This document shows, piece by piece, positions 22,896 through 34,400 of a stretch of DNA of 64,000 nt. The position numbers and the translations under genes are program-made. Numbering within the stretch: the first letter of the stretch is position 1; each line of letters starts with the position of its first letter. Under the pieces are notes generated by a model, which had not been told where the DNA came from, ran no database searches, and worked only from the letters and a program-made list of their open reading frames with translations. The stretch covers positions 496,001 through 560,000 of the forward strand of contig JAMWFC010000060.1 of the NCBI GenBank assembly GCA_027475525.1, read 5' to 3'. Source of the stretch: Macrolepiota albuminosa. Its lineage: Eukaryota > Basidiomycota > Agaricomycetes > Agaricales > Agaricaceae.

Positions 22896-25316
22896 TCACA
22901 CTGCCTGACGGTTCACTGTTCCTCGGCGTGAACTACGCTGCTCATAATGGTTTGCAGTCCATGTCGACTGCTCATAACGGATGGCATACGCCAAGAATTC
23001 GGTCACAGTATTGACCTCCGGAGACAAATTATCGTCGCGTATCAACGCTCTCCTCATGTCTGCGGGTATTCCGTCCAGGAATGTCTCGCAGATAGTGTAT
23101 TCGTCTGGATAGATGGCCATATTCTGTGCATGACCCACCAGGTCATCATAAAAGGTCTGGACACCAGTCTTAGCGTCATACACTGCCTTTCTAAAGGCAT
23201 CACGAGCTTCCTGCATCGTAGCAGCGTTGACAAACCGATTATACAGTCCTATCAGGACCTCTTTAAATGTCCAGTGCGATTTGTCACGATTAATGTGGAG
23301 AACATGGCGACGGAACCAATTCCGAGCCTCTCCTTCCATAAATTCATGTAGCACGAATATCCTCTCCTGGTCCATGTCATCTCCACCATAGCAGCAGGCT
23401 GCGAGGTGGTAGCACACGTCCATGGCCCAGTCCTCCAGTTGAGAGAACCTATGTCCCCCAGCGTACGCACGTATGTGCTTACCATCGGATTTACGGGGAC
23501 TTACCCCAGCAGGAAACTTAAATCTGACTCCAAGGGAGTCATCCACCAGATGAGTGAGGCGGTCATGCATATGATCCATATGGATCCGGACCGCTTCATT
23601 CATTCCTGGCGTAGTTTCACGCAATTCATGAGGTGCGGGCATTGAAAATGCCCAAGGACTGCGAAACAGGTGTTTATTGGCCGTTCGTTCTGGCCGTGGG
23701 GTGGGCTGTTGCCCTACTTGTGGCTCTGCTGGTTCTCCACCAGCCACCCTGCCACTATCACGACGATTATTATCGTCTCGATCATTATTTCTTTGATCAC
23801 GACCTCCACCGTCGTTATTGCAATGACTTGGCTCCCTCCGTTTGTAGTGACCACTACTGTCGTCACTACCACCCGGATCTCTGTCCGGTTCAGCAGTCCG
23901 AGCCGTGAATTGTTGCCACATGTCATCGACAGGCGTTACACCCTCACGCCCTTCAAAGACTACCCCCTGATCGTCAATGAACGACTCACCATGATTGCGC
24001 AAGTCCTGGTTGCGCATCCTCTGGTAATTGACGCGTTCATTCCAGTTGTCCACTAGGTGGACGCGTCGCACTATGTGTTGTGGTCGCATTTGCTCCTCAA
24101 GAATGTGGACTTTGTCCACCTCTTCCTTGATTGTAACTTGCTTACGAGGTGTCTTAACCTCCTGCACTGCAAGTAGTGCCTCTGGCTCTGCCGGAGTCGT
24201 CGTTACAGTTTCCACCTCAGACAATGCCTGCTGAGGCACTCTGCTAACAATGCGTTGACGGTTTGCGGCGTTCTGATGCTGAACGTAGTCTTGCTGAGAC
24301 TCATTAGCCTGATGAGGCGCATTGAGCAATTCCATTGCATCCGCAATTAATGGCGCTTGTCTGCGCACACTCATCTCACATTCTACTGAGTCAGCTGGAG
24401 TAGCCATCGAGACTGCTGACCCTCACGCTGCTTTGCGCTTAAGGTATTCCACCACTTTGAGTTCGAAGATGCGCACAAACAATTCGATATATTCATTCGA
24501 ATCTGCACGGGGTACATCGTGGCTCCTAGCAGCCAGCAACTGTAAGTGCTTCACTACATAAAGCTGAAGACGCTTTCGCGTCGATTCTTTTGCGACCGAC
24601 AGATATCGGTCCAACACCAGCTGTAACTGGATAGACAAGGTCGAATGCAACCTCTTGCTTTCCTCATCATCTGAGGACTCCAACTCGGACTCTAAGTCCA
24701 TAACTCTCCTGAGGCTGTCATGCCTCACTTGCGGCTGTTTGCCGGCTCGTCGGTGCAACTCTGGACTTCCAGGCGTTGTTAACGCCTTGTCCAACCTTAC
24801 AACATTGTTGTCTTCCCTACTGACCACTATTGCTGGTCCTTGCTTCTGTCCTTGTGTCGTCAACGACAACGGTCCCGGTTCAGTGGCAGCATTGGCCACA
24901 TATTCCAAATGCCGTTCCGTAGGTGCAGTCCGGAATGGGGTGCTATGCGCAAACACGCTGCCTTGTACCATTTCCGAGTACTGGGTAATGTCCGGTTGAC
25001 CCTCAGAGGGAGCTGAAGAGCTCTCGGGCAATACCGGATACATTAGTGAAGGCATTTGGCTTGCTGGCAGCGACACTCCTGAGACCGCGGATCTCTCTCC
25101 TGGTTTTCCACCAGGTCGTACAATGGACATCATCCGTGATACGGATAGCCCACCAGGCATTCCAAAGCTCACGCTGACATTGCAAGGGGTCTTTTTGTCC
25201 CGCTTTGGCAGGGGTTGGTATGCTGACGCAGATTGCGTCTTCACAGTCTGAAGCACAGGTAAGTCACCTGCATCTGCAGCTGGGAACGGAGGATCCAGAT
25301 CAAGAGAGCCAGTCAT
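22896..25316 (-). pseudogene. gag: Element D Gag
   Basis: An ATG at 25316 opens an 806-codon frame interrupted only by TGA at 24423-24425 (KRKAA-stop-GSAVS, Arg expected). The first 300 residues are Ser/Pro-rich with a helical end. After a long acidic, Arg-rich linker the capsid-like core lies near the C-terminus (FSQLEDWAMDVCYHLAAC, ARNWFRRHV, QTFYDDLVGHAQNM). The zinc knuckle sits in the next frame, at the start of what I call pol, so either a programmed shift or a one-base indel separates them near 22920. Gag is the particle protein. Confidence 0.8.
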
Positions 25317-25451
25317 GGAAGCACGTTTTCAGCATGATGCCAACAGAGAATTGAGAGGTTTTGATGAGAGTTGCGATCAAGAGAGCCAGTCATGGAAGCA
25401 CGTTTTCAGCATGATGCCAACAGAGAATTGAGAGGTTTTGATGAGAGTTGC
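25298..25451. repeat. 77-bp perfect tandem duplication 5
   Basis: Copies at 25298-25374 and 25375-25451 are identical. They span the gag start of element D, so two candidate ATGs appear (25316 and 25393). Confidence 0.97.
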
Positions 25452-25504
25452 CTAGTCGGTAACAAGCCTAGAGTCTAAAGCCGATAGCAGAAGATTTAAA
25501 AAAA

Positions 25505-25677
25505 TGTAACCAGAGTTACGAGTTAGAACTATCTTGTGTGTATCACACAGTGCTAAATCAGACCGCAGTATCAGATTTGACTAGTACGTAGTGTGAAAAC
25601 AAGATGTTATCTTATGTAATACTCTACTAATTGATTATAGCGTCGTTGATGCTAAGATCACGGATGACTCCGTTACA
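25505..25677 (-). repeat. Element D 5' LTR
   Basis: The LTR is 173 bp and the same length as its partner. It is followed by target copy GCCCC (25678-25682). No tRNA-type or self-complementary primer site was recognised next to it. Confidence 0.92.
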
Positions 25678-28600
25678 GCCCCAATCACAACATCATCGCT
25701 GTTGATCTTGTCACCACTAACAATAGTGCTGCTTCCATCAATGATGTCGAAGAGGATGCTGCCTCTATGAATGAAAAGCACACAGTCTGTTCATTATTAG
25801 AAGACTTTTATCTTGCAGGCGAGTTTCAGAAACTCGTACCACCTGGTCCTCAGTCTTTGCATACTCAAGGCGCTACACAGTTCAGCAGCTTACCCAACCC
25901 ATTCATTGTGGACTCTGACACTGACTCTTCTGCACCTTTGACCATAGAAGAACCTCATACATTAAAAACACCTTCCTCGAAGACTTCTAATCAGTGAGAA
26001 CCCCCTTCTGAAGGCCGTCCTGCCAACTGGTCTATGGAATAATGTCAAGCAGCCTTCACGCATATCGAAGAGAACTTTATTGATCTTGCTTTTTTAGTGA
26101 ACTGACCTGTTACACAAGTTAAAAAATGGTACTTCTCAGGTATGAAGAGCTCAAGAAACACCAGCGATTGGAATTTGTATCAGGCATATTTTAAAAAGTA
26201 TAGTGATGACGAACACAAACGATGTGGGCTAGAGAATGGCACAGGTATGCAGTCGAGTTTTCTTTGTTTCTTCTTCCCTCACTGCTTGTATAGATGCCAA
26301 TTGTTGGCCAAGTTTTCAAAAGTTACATGGTGACAATACTAAGGCCTTTCTGCGAGCAATACTTAAATTGGATCATGTCAACCTTCAAAAGGAAACTCTT
26401 TAGCAACGTTCACGCAGTTTTCAGAAGCACTGCCTCAAGGTCGAAAAACTGGTATGTGTTTACCTCTTGTTGTTCATTGTCAAGTACTTATCTTTGTCTT
26501 AGAACTAAGAGGGAATGAAAAACTGTTTTCAAACACTGACTATCATTGTTGGTGACTGCATCCAGGAGGATCAAAGTCTTGGCGCAATTCTAGCAACCTC
26601 AGGTTTGACCAATGTATGTGTATACAATTCATCGTTATCATATCAAACTCAATGTGTGACAGTTCATCACCAACCGCCTCAAAGTCAAGGACAATACATT
26701 CTTGGGCTTGGTGAAATGTGAGGCACAGTAAGTAGTGTGCAGATGTCCAGATTACCCTATTTTAATTTATTCTTCTAGTGAGGCAATCACGAACAAGGTT
26801 ACTGAAACAATTGATGCTGAAAAGCTTGTCAACGACCTCAACAAAACATTTGATGCTTTGGAGGCAGAGCTCAAGCAATCTCCACCAGTGGTCTCTGCCA
26901 AAGCCAATGGCGATGATGATCCAGCGATGGAGGATGATTGGAATGTCATTTCTAGTTGCAAAAAACACCTCATCCAGCTGCTAAGTGAGTACGGTTATGT
27001 TTTTACTACATTGTGCATTCAAACATTATTTTTACAGAAGCGGCATCAGATGATGTGGGCCAACGATGGTCTGGTGACCGACTGCCCTGGGCTACCCTCC
27101 CTACCCATCTTGTAGGAATTTCTCATGTCATTACCAGGTGGCCTCCGAGCTGTGCAATGCTCAATGAGACTAGCAAGCGAGGAAAGGAAAAACAGGGTAT
27201 CAAGGATTTGGACAGCAATGATGGGCATATCCTATTGAATGCCCTCCAGAGCAGCCAGCTTAAGGTCTGCAAGGCTAATCTAGAGAAAATCAAGACTGAC
27301 AGCATTGCTGTCATCACCACTGCCAGTCCGACTACTAGTGATGCACCTGAAGTTTGTAATCGTGCTCTTTATGCTAGCGGAAGAATATAGTATGGTGATT
27401 CTGCCCCTATAAGTGCTGCAATTACCCGTGTCAGGTGTAAAAAGGTTCTCAAGTCTATTATCGAAGTCCTGTCTGATGCTGAAGAGCCAATGGGGTCCAA
27501 TTCACTCTCACTCTCTCCACCCTTAAAAAAATATCCTTCTCGCTACAGGAGTGTGGTTTCCGTCAGCAGTGATTCTGAACATGCTCCTGTGATGAAAAAA
27601 AACGTATCTGATTACTCCCCCCCTCCAGCCTTGAGAAAGCAGACCTCCCAACCTCAACATGTACTTACAGTCAACAAAGAGACTAAAGTCGATGCTCTCG
27701 TAACAAAAAACAAGCCTACAGCCAACGTTAACACTTTCCAGGCGAAGAACGAGCCTGTTCCATTGAAACAGTCACTACCCAAAAAGCGTGTCACTATCGT
27801 CTCGACCAACTCTGACAACAATGAAGTCCTCCCAGACCCCAACAAGCGCCGTTGTTTTTCTCTGCCTGATGTCAGCGAAGTTCCTGTTGGCTCAGGTAAT
27901 GATTACTGTGAGGCGCAGGACAATGGCAATGATGAAGTCCCCTCAGACTCCAACAAGCACCATTATTTGTCTCCACCTGATGCCAGTGAAGATCCTGTCG
28001 GCTCTGATGACGATTACCATGAGGGCAAGGATAATGATGAGTCTGAAAGCAGGATAGTTGTCACTCCTTGCACTCATCGTACTCAGGCCAATACTAGAGA
28101 GAAGGATGCAAAGAGCAAGGGCAAGGGGAAAGTGAAGGTGAACATCAGCACTACTCACAAAAATTTCTCTAGTCATGCTGTGGCATCTACAAATACGTTG
28201 TCTACAGTGGCGACCTCAGACACTAAGCCTAAGTCACTTGCTTCCACCATGCCTGTTCCACTTTGAGAGTCTGGTCAATCCTGCTTGAACACTAAGCCTC
28301 ACACTGCCCCTATTGCCAAGCTGCAGGCTGCCACTTCCAAGACAACTGCTCCACCTACCAACTCAGGCAGATCCCATCCTAGCAGTAAGACTGCAGCTGC
28401 ACCAGCAGTTCCTACCATTGTTGGCACCGCCAAACTCCAGACTCCTACCCTCTCACATGCATCAATACTGCCTGCACCCAAATCCCTTATAAATGCACTA
28501 CCTCTGACAGCCGCCAATCCATCTTGCAAAATTCCACCAACCTCTGCTCGGACTGGGCAAGATATTGTTGACAGCATAATGGCCCCGAAGTCAAAGTCTT

Positions 28601-29271
28601 AGCCATTCTCTGGGCCCAGGTCTGTTGCAGGACGTAGCACTGCAGAGGGAGACTCTGTACTCCCCCAGTCCTCCCATCCTCCCTCCAATGATAAGAGTAT
28701 GCAGTCGAATAGGGCTGTTACTCCAATCTTGGGCCATTTTGAGAACTCAATGGAGGAACCCCCCTATTTTGCCCAGGGTGCTGAGGACGACTATCCTTAC
28801 GATGAAGAGATGTATGACAACACTGCAGAGATGTACAATGATCCTGGATATTCCATGGGATGAGGATATCCCCATTACAACATGCACAATGGAGGATCCG
28901 CAGCATATCACAGTCGTCCTCCCCACTATCCAACTGTTCCTCCCAGAGGTCATGCAAGATACATTGCCTATTCGTACCCACACCAAGGCTCAAACGGCGT
29001 CCCTCAATATGCTCTTCCCCCTCAAGGAGTTTGTTATCACTTTACAACATGCTATGGGCTGCCTCGTGGTCGTGGTCGTGGTTGTGGTCATGGAGTGTTG
29101 AATGCTGGTCCTTTGCATCAGCCTACCTGTCTACCCGCCACATCAAATATGGGATCATCTCGCAACAATCAATCATTCCCTTCAATGTACAGTGGCAGCG
29201 AGCCGTTTTGGAGTCTGTCTGGTCAGTATGAGCAGAAAGATGATGGGGTAGATTCAAACATGCTCAGTTAG
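25678..29271 (+). pseudogene. Hypothetical multi-exon gene, second part
   Basis: This continues the frame broken at 7868. Visible GT-AG introns include 26245-26293 (GTATGC to TATAG), one from 26452 (GTATGT), one in 26705-26780 and one from about 26983 (GTGAGT). Exons encode a helical core (SDWNLYQAYFKKYSDDEHKR, RWSGDRLPWATLPTHLVG), a long Ser/Pro/Thr-rich acidic region with two similar DSNK/NKR repeats (27830-28030), and a C-terminal Gly/Tyr/Pro-rich RGRGRG segment ending at 29271. Stops such as TGA after TSNQ (near 25995) and MG-stop-GYPHYN (28861) fall where Arg fits. The core resembles uncharacterised agaric proteins I know by shape only. It may be cargo of a larger mobile element. Confidence 0.5.
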
Positions 29272-29728
29272 TTAGTAGTAGCAGTGTAAAATAGTTGATA
29301 GTGTTGAGTTTTTTTGATAGCGTTTGTACATCTCCTAATGCTATTTTTTCTTGACAAGTACGTGAAAACATAACACAAGTTATAACAAGTCCAGTGAGGG
29401 GACCTCCCAACCTCCCAACCTCCCAACCACTCAGCCATCCAATCAAACCTCACAACCTCCCGACCTATCTGACCACTGACCGAGAGTTGTGAACCATGCC
29501 CAATTGGATCTCAGCTTCAAAAAGAGGTGCGGTTGGTATGCTTAGGGTACTTTTGAAAGCATAAATAACCCCCCTAAGGCACCATCAAGAAGCAGATACC
29601 GTCCTGCCAGGGGTGAAATTGTGATCCAAGTTGATGCTTGAAGACTTGAATAGTGATATTCAAAATGGCACAGATATTTGATGAGTCTGTGACAAAACCG
29701 TGTCAGCCACCTTTGCTAGGAGGCTTTG
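29272..29728. other. Non-coding, with short CCTCCCAAC repeats
   Basis: This is AT-rich sequence, then three CCTCCCAAC units (about 29403-29430). No gene was seen. Confidence 0.5.
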
Positions 29729-30227
29729 TGTCAGGGGACTCCTCATTTCTTCCTTTTCTCACTCCTTATCTCTTCACTCTCCTTCCATTCATTCTCTTCT
29801 TTCTTCTGACATTATTTCATTTTACTGTTTCTATTCTTTCAACACTATCTGTTAGTACTACTCTCAGCCCTTGAGATGCTCTGGTTCTTTAGCCACCATT
29901 CAGACAAGTGTAGGCCCACTCAGCACCACTTCCAGACTGCTTATATAAGCCAGAGTTTGCCAGAGTTTGCCCCTTATTTGTACAAGTGTTTGTGTAGGCA
30001 ATTTTCGAGTTTTTAAGGTTTTGTTGTACTGTACAGTTGTTTCCCACGCTTCAGAGGCCCCAGAAGCGTCCAACCTGGCATAGGGAATCCCTAGACTTGT
30101 TCTCTTTGGATCTCCCTCTGTCAGGTGAGTAGCTACCTTGATATTGTCAGTATATATTCTAATACACTTTGGATCTCCCTCTGCCAGCTGTATGACTGAG
30201 CCACAGCCTCTAGAGGTCGCCCTTACA
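29729..30227 (+). mobile_element. Solo LTR related to element C
   Basis: The 499-bp sequence has the same ends as the element C LTR (TGTCAGGGGACTCC and GGTCGCCCTTACA) and the same transcript-start motif AGACTTGTTCT (about 30091-30101). U3 is longer and different, with a TATATAA box near 29942. There is no matching 5-bp target duplication (CTTTG before, CCAAC after), and the right end joins a LINE fragment directly. Confidence 0.8.
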
Positions 30228-31165
30228 CCAACAAGACCAAGGATGGAGTCTATGATAAGAAAGATTAGTCGTTACATGAAGCAACAGTGTGGAAGGAGGG
30301 TCACGACAGCACAAATATGGAGAGGAACCCAGAACAAAGATTTCTCAAGACAAATCAGGGTCTTCTTGTGTAAAGAAATACATGATGCATACAAAATAGG
30401 TTCCTACTGGGACCGACCTAACATGCTTCCCAATTTTAGATTGAGAGCCATATGCCCATGCGATGACATTGTCAACTCTTTGGATCACATCCTCTCTTCA
30501 TGCTCTTCACCGGGCCAAAGGATTGTGTGGAAACTAGTGAATAGTGTATGGAAAGCTTGGTCAGGTAAGGCACTACCCAAACAGAATGTAAGCTCTATCC
30601 TGGGAAGCCCCCTAGTCAACATTGATGGAAGGAGTAAGATAGAGTCAGTGGGCCTGTTTTGTCTTTATAGAATCCTAGTGGTAGAGTCGGCATACCTGAT
30701 ATGGGTTCTCAGGTATAAGAGAGAAATAAGAAAGGAGAACCTCCCTTTCTCAGAGGAAGAAGTAATGCGATGATGGAAGAAAATGATAGTTTCCAGAGTG
30801 GACCTTGACAAAAAACTGACCAGCCTGAAAGTGGGAAAGCATGCAATCACCATGAACCTTGTGGAAGCCACATAATGTGGGACAGGCCTGGGCTCTTAGC
30901 CCATAGTGCCTCTTATGGAGGCAGAGAGCAGGGTTTTAGTGGGTATAGAACCTGATGAAAGAGGGAGAATAGGATGAAGCTGTCCTACCTGGGTTTAGAG
31001 CCCCACACTCTGTGCATAAATGCATTTCCTCGCAGACTAACATTGCTGGATGTTGACAAATTTCTGGTTTCAATCTCAGGATACCAGCCTGCAGGTAGGG
31101 TGGAGGCGACTATGGCACCAATCACACCACCATACCAAACACTACTTCAAAAAAAAAAAAAAAAA
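30228..31165 (+). mobile_element. 5'-truncated LINE fragment with poly(A) tail
   Basis: It encodes only the C-terminal part of a LINE ORF2: a TRQIR-like helical block, then a Cys/His motif (CPCDDIVNSLDHILSSC), then a terminal helix ending VLVGIEPDERGRIG. The same block order ends the full LINE at 51799-60157, but the sequences are diverged. A 17-A tail (31149-31165) marks the 3' end. 5' truncation is typical of target-primed reverse transcription. Confidence 0.8.
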
Positions 31166-31181
31166 TTTGATTGTGGATCAT

Positions 31182-31396
31182 TGTATGACAACCGTTACCG
31201 TCCTTACTCAATTCCATTGCCTTGTAATTATCCCTCTCCTTAACCTTTCCTATTTCCAGCTATCTTTATTACCAATGGTATATAAACTACGTACTGTTTG
31301 GATTTGTAGACATTCTTAACAATCTAGGACTTATTCCAGTTCTCTCTGATTGTCTAAGTCTTTGTGTGATGGACACTGTGACCCACTGTCCTCACA
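31182..31396 (+). repeat. Element A 5' LTR
   Basis: The LTR is 215 bp with a TATATAA box near 31276. It pairs with 50790-51006. Confidence 0.85.
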
Positions 31397-31496
31397 TATT
31401 TTGAACTTCTAAAGTCCTACAAACCTACAGAAAACCTCATGGCGACTCTAGTATCCTGGCTACCCACAGTCTGATCAACTGCAGACCCCCAACACT

Positions 31497-34400
31497 ATGA
31501 GTCCCCACCAAAAAGTTATTTTACTAACAGAAATGCAAACTAGATACTCCCTCCAGCAACAGGCAGCGGGGACCTCTGCCTGCCGACTAAGCCCAACAGC
31601 AACCTGGACCTCAGGACCACTGAGATACCCTGGCCTGAAAAAAAAAACTGAGTCCATGGCCACGGACACTACACCCCGTACCGAACCAACTGCGAGTGCT
31701 GATAACACCACAATGTCCACTGAAATAGATGTGGATGCCACCGAGCATAAGGCCGGTGTGAAAGATGACCCTACTCCAGGCATCAAAACTGAATACCATA
31801 GTGATGAGAGTTCAGTATTGGATGGTGATGACCATCTATACGTATCTACTTTAGAACCGGAAGGGCTAGTAGAACACTTAGATATAGAAACAGCACTCTT
31901 ACCCCAAGAGGGGCAAGGGGAAAAGGTACTTAATGCGAGTATGATAATTGATGAACAATTACACCAGGACATAGAGAGTGTTCGTAAGAGTATGACCCAA
32001 AATGAACAGACACAAGTTGATAAGAGAATGGAGAAGGTCTCCTTCTTACCCAAACAGGAAAGACCCCAAGAAAAGAGGAAAGGAATTGACCCCAGGAACT
32101 GGGGAGGAATAGATCTTGATGAGAGTGAAATAGACACCCAAATACAGAGGGAGATCCTTGCCAAACACAATGCAAGGTGTAAACATAAACCCCAGCCTAA
32201 TCCCAATAATTTGGATGCCACGCCAACAACAGCTGTCATCAACAATGACGCCAGCAAGGGCAGACATATTGATAAAGGTATGGCTGAGAAGATGGATATC
32301 GATACTCAGAAGGTGACCTGCGAGGATGTACTAGACTACCTCAGAAATAAAAGAAAATTAGTGCATGAGATGGATAAAATCTGCAAAAAGGAAAAGTCTG
32401 CTCACAAGAAGTGCAGGGAACGTGCTGGATCAGAACCCATTTCTGATGAACTAACAGCACTCATTCAAAGGGTTGCAGAAGGATCCAAGAACAAGCATAG
32501 GTACAAATCTAGGCTTGCAAACCAGAACAGGAGAAGCAACAAGGATGCAGCAATGAAGCCCATCATCCAAATAATGATGGAAAGCGCACTGGGCAGGGCC
32601 TTTGACTGCTTGGACAAGCGACAAAGGCGCAACAACCCTGATTTGTCAGATACATCCTCAAGCAGTGAATCAGAATCAGACATGAGCTTGGGCTATGACA
32701 CCGATGAAAGCGAGTCCAGCTCGACCGACAGCTCAGCAATGCAATCATCATCCCACCACAGAGGAAGATCCTGATCCAGCAAGTCAAAACAAAGCTGCTC
32801 GTGCCGCCGCACCATCATTAAGCCCACTCCTCCAGAGAAGTATGATGGCAGAGTGGATATTCATGCTTTCTATAAGTTCCTAACCCATGGTACTGCATAT
32901 GTCAAATACGGCTACATAGAGAAATGGCATCAAGTCATGGTATTATCAGAATTTTTAATGGGAAAAGCATACACCTTCTATACTAGATCAGTGTCTATAG
33001 ACCCTGAACGCTGGTCTTTAAAGAAGTTCTTCATCAAGCTTTTTAACTACTGTTTTCTGATAGATTTCAGAAATCAGCAAAGAAAGAAACTAAACAACTT
33101 CTCTTAGGGCAACAAGTCAATCCACAAGTACGTGGCAGACTTGGATGAGTTGTTTACCATTGTGGGAGCTGACAGTACTTGCGCCCGAGTGGTAAAGCTT
33201 TTCAATAGATTCAGGCCGTCGATTCGGAAGGCCTTACTAAGGGAACACATGAATCCTGAGTACACCTCCTGGAAGGACATGGTAAGGAAGGCCAAATACC
33301 AAGAGATGGCCGAGAACGTTGACATACAAGAATCAAACTCCAATGGCTGGCAAAGCCATCAGTCACGCCACAATGGGCAAACCCAGGGGAATCAAGTTGA
33401 TAACCCAAAACAAAACACTGCCACTGACGGACAGCACAAGTCTAAGAACTCGAAGTCATTCGGAGGACGTAAGACTCACAATACTAACGGAAACCAAGCT
33501 GGTTCCAAGGGGTGCGGTGGTCACACATCGCAGCAAGGAAAAGGTGGGTCGCATAACAGCAGCCACAAGAAGGCTGACTACCAGCAAACAAACCCCCTCA
33601 GCAAAGAGCAAAAGAGTGCACTTAGGAATGCTAACAAATGTTTCCTATGTGAACAAGAAGGGCATTTTGCTTGCAACTGCCCTATCAAAGGACGTGCCAA
33701 GTCCAGTAATGGAAAGCCTCCAGGAGTAAGCACTTTTGGAATAAGCATAGATCTTGAGCAAACTGAGCAGTTTTGCCAAGACAGCGTAGGCAAGATAACT
33801 GAGCTGTCTGCAGGGATGATTGGAAGGGTTATCCACCTGGAAATTCAGCCCAAAAAGTATGATAGTGACAAGGACACAATCCCAGATCTGCAATCCATGT
33901 CAGTCTCAGATCAGGAGGATGGAATGGACTTAAGCTCGTTGGATAGTTATGACTCAATAGAGGACCCCTACGTTGACAATAGGGAAATCCTTTTCTCCCC
34001 TCCTATTGATTTCGAATATACTTATGACTTCCCAGTAGAGAGTGGGGAGGATAAAATATGTCTCCTTGATGTAGAATCAGAATTCAACCACTTGGGAGAT
34101 GCGGCATGCAACAAGCTGGAGGAATTGTTAGAAAGCATGCAGCCCTATCCGGGTGACCCAGTTAATGTGCTGCAATTCCATGGCAAGCAGTTTGTGGCAA
34201 CGCCCATATCTCACAATGAACTGCTCATCAGGGACAGGGTCTTTGACCTGTTCAACATGATTCCACACTCAGTAGTCATGTGGAAAGACTTCCCTGTAGG
34301 TCACTGGTACACCACAATCAGGCACAGCACTACCAGGGCACCATACAACTGGAAGTCAGTATATCAGACACTCCTGATAGTAGATCCTTACGCATGAAAT

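Larger units (their letters stand above)
17757..22925 (-). pseudogene. pol: Element D Pol: protease, RT, RNase H, integrase, chromodomain-like end
   Basis: A zinc knuckle CYNCGRSRHFAKEC (about 22635) opens this frame. A retropepsin follows in which the active site reads WDSRSTT where DSG is expected (TCCGGG to TCCAGG, a CpG change). The RT box is YLDDIFIF (20367-20378). RNase H acids lie in CDASKTG, KLETLAI, MDHKALE and VADCLSR. Integrase has HHCC (HRVVGHFGTQ through CSTCELCQQSK) and D,D,E (GMDFIGPF, SNRDAKFTS, TDGQTERANR). The end (LEFEVRWSLGDTTWEPL) is chromodomain-like. Premature TGA codons lie near 20317 and 19084, plus one TAG before the chromodomain. Two 77-bp duplications also break the frame. 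The final stop is TAA at 17757-17759. Confidence 0.9.
7869..25677 (-). mobile_element. Ty3/gypsy retrotransposon D, complete but interrupted by element C
   Basis: The 173-bp LTRs (7869-8041 and 25505-25677) start TGTAAC and end GTTACA or ATTACA. The 5-bp target duplication is GCCCC. On the minus strand the order is 5' LTR, gag, protease, RT, RNase H, integrase, accessory ORF, polypurine tract, 3' LTR. Without element C (10955-17076 and one GACGC copy) it is about 11.7 kb. The LTRs differ at 7 of 173 positions, all at CpG-derived sites. The protein frame is broken by several TGA stops, by three 77-bp duplications in gag-pol and by a fourth in the accessory ORF. Confidence 0.93.

Noticed and set aside
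25452..25504. Primer binding site of element D
   Set aside because: The sequence next to the LTR (a T run, then AAATCTTCTGC on the minus strand) shows neither a TGG start nor complementarity to the LTR.
31397..31470. Self-priming or tRNA primer site for element A
   Set aside because: Only an 8-nt match (AAGTCCTA) to the LTR, not next to it and not at a sensible distance from the TATA box; a TGGCGACTCT string is 43 bases away from the LTR.
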